Origin: CAZYTO01 sp964650405 | GTDB lineage: Bacteria > Acidobacteriota > Thermoanaerobaculia > Gp7-AA8 | Length of the DNA: 20,941 nucleotides | Reading direction: 5' to 3' | NCBI GenBank assembly: GCA_964650405.1 | Contig: CAZYTO010000071.1 | Location: 1-20,941, forward strand | Shown here: positions 20,165 through 20,941 of the stretch, one piece after another | How positions within the stretch are numbered: position 1 is the stretch's first letter | Layout: every line of letters starts with the position of its first letter | Position numbers and translations under genes: made by a program | The notes under the pieces: generated by a model | The model's database searches: none | Seen by the model: the letters and a program-made list of their open reading frames with translations, nothing else | Told to the model about the DNA's origin: nothing

Positions 20165-20941
20165 GAGCGTTCGCGGCCCATCGCCATGCGGCGCCGGAAG
20201 ATCTCACCGGCCGCATCCTCTGCCATGACGCCGGGGCACTGCGGAAGGGGCATGTCCTGGGCGCGGAGGATCTGCCGGCGCTGTTCGACGGACGCGACGA
20301 GGTGCACCTGCTCGAGCTCGGCCCGGACGACGCCGGCCAGGAGGAAGCGGGCTCCCGGCTGGCGGAAGCGCTCCGGTCGTCCGGTGTGGCCGTGCTTCGG
20401 TCGGGTCATCGTCACGTCCTGCGCGCGGAAACGCGCGGCCTGCTCGACGTCGACGTCTCCGCCCTGGCGCGGATGAACGCCATCCCCGGTGTCGCCGTCT
20501 ATACGCGGCGCAGCGGCGAAGTCGTCGAGACCGGCCAGGTGCTCGGGCACGCCCAGATCACGCCGCTGGCCATCGACCGCCGGGCCATCGAGATGGCGGA
20601 GGGGCTGGCCCGCCGGCAGCCGGTCGTCCGGATCCGCCCGTTCACCTCGTGCGACGCCGTTCTCTACAAGCGCGACGATCACCACGTTTCCCCGTTGATC
20701 GAGATGCTCCGCCACTTCGGCTGTGAGCTGCGCGGCGTGCTCGATCTGCCCGGCGATGCGAAGGCCATCAGCTCCTCGCTGCGCGCGTCCGAGGCTCCGC
20801 TCGTGCTCATCTCCGGTTCGAACACGCTCGATCCGCTCGACCCCGTCTTCGTGGCCCTCGAGGCCCTCGGCCCGACGCTACCTCGGCCGGGAGGACCCGG
20901 CCACCCCGGCCCCGCCCCTCGGGCCCCCACGCCCGGGGCCC
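20161..20941 (+). CDS. MoeA-like molybdopterin-binding protein, 3' truncated by window end
   Basis: An open frame starts at ATG 20161, overlapping the XdhC-like stop (ATGA), and runs to the window edge without a stop (260 codons). The N-terminus (DLTGRILCHDAGALRKGHVLGAEDLPAL) resembles the opening of MoeA-like, CoxI-cluster molybdopterin-binding proteins. RGLLDVDVSALARMNAIPGVAVYTRRSGEVVETGQVLG is the conserved middle, and LVLISGSNTLDPLDPVFVALEALG belongs to the MoCF-binding (MoaB/Mog-like) domain. It is shorter than usual between these parts. From about 20892 the sequence becomes almost only G and C and the translation turns into Pro/Gly-rich text where a GVPAHPG-like motif is expected (GGPGHPG is seen), suggesting poor base quality at the end. 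Confidence 0.75.
   Translation, partial: MRAFAAHRHAAPEDLTGRILCHDAGALRKGHVLGAEDLPALFDGRDEVHLLELGPDDAGQEEAGSRLAEALRSSGVAVLRSGHRHVLRAETRGLLDVDVSALARMNAIPGVAVYTRRSGEVVETGQVLGHAQITPLAIDRRAIEMAEGLARRQPVVRIRPFTSCDAVLYKRDDHHVSPLIEMLRHFGCELRGVLDLPGDAKAISSSLRASEAPLVLISGSNTLDPLDPVFVALEALGPTLPRPGGPGHPGPAPRAPTPGA

Overview
The window is GC-rich and densely coding. It looks like a contig from an environmental bacterium, most plausibly Acidobacteriota (Thermoanaerobaculia- or Vicinamibacteria-like). That placement is an inference. It rests on the GC-rich codon use, a secreted TonB-C-domain protein with no membrane anchor, a sulfatase-like enzyme with a TPPSH active-site motif, an IPTL-CTERM-like sorting tail, and many secreted proteins with Ig-like or kelch repeats. 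No rRNA or other phylogenetic marker was seen.

Layout. (1) 232-4152: four genes joined by 1-4 nt overlaps. They encode an ice-binding-like (DUF3494) surface protein with three He_PIG-type Ig repeats and an IPTL-CTERM-like tail, a double-zinc-ribbon membrane protein, and two exported proteins of unknown function. (2) 4395-6311: a secreted protein with about 12 kelch-like repeats. (3) 6459-10325: deoC, a full-length aldehyde dehydrogenase, a small DUF4288-like protein, and a half-length aldehyde dehydrogenase-like protein without catalytic residues. Together they fit deoxyribose-5-phosphate cleavage and oxidation of the acetaldehyde released. (4) 10326-10850: a non-coding, repeat-rich stretch between convergent genes, with a candidate structured RNA and an intrinsic terminator on the minus strand. 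(5) 10851-12197 (minus): an exported sulfatase/alkaline-phosphatase-superfamily protein. A 250-nt, relatively AT-rich divergent promoter region (12198-12447) follows. (6) 12448-14901: an 817-aa exported multidomain surface protein. (7) 14902-15441: non-coding, with two inverted copies of a ~95-100 nt palindromic (REP-like) element. (8) 15442-17430 (minus): metG. (9) 17579 to the end: a TonB-C protein, then a molybdenum-cofactor enzyme maturation block (MocA-like transferase, YHS fragment, XdhC-like factor, MoeA-like molybdopterin-binding protein cut by the window end). All neighbours in this block are within 6 nt or overlap.

The most unusual feature is a set of short degenerate tandem arrays, mostly 7-mers with some 8- and 9-mers. 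They occupy every spacer longer than about 80 nt between 4150 and 10850. Each family has its own word, most are paired with an inverted copy that would make a hairpin, and they usually start within about 15 nt of a stop codon. They resemble in style the short tandemly repeated repetitive (STRR) sequences of cyanobacteria, but here they sit in a different kind of genome. Other items worth checking are the candidate RNA at 10471-10600, the catalytically dead aldehyde dehydrogenase partner, and a YHS domain that appears frameshifted off the end of the MocA gene.
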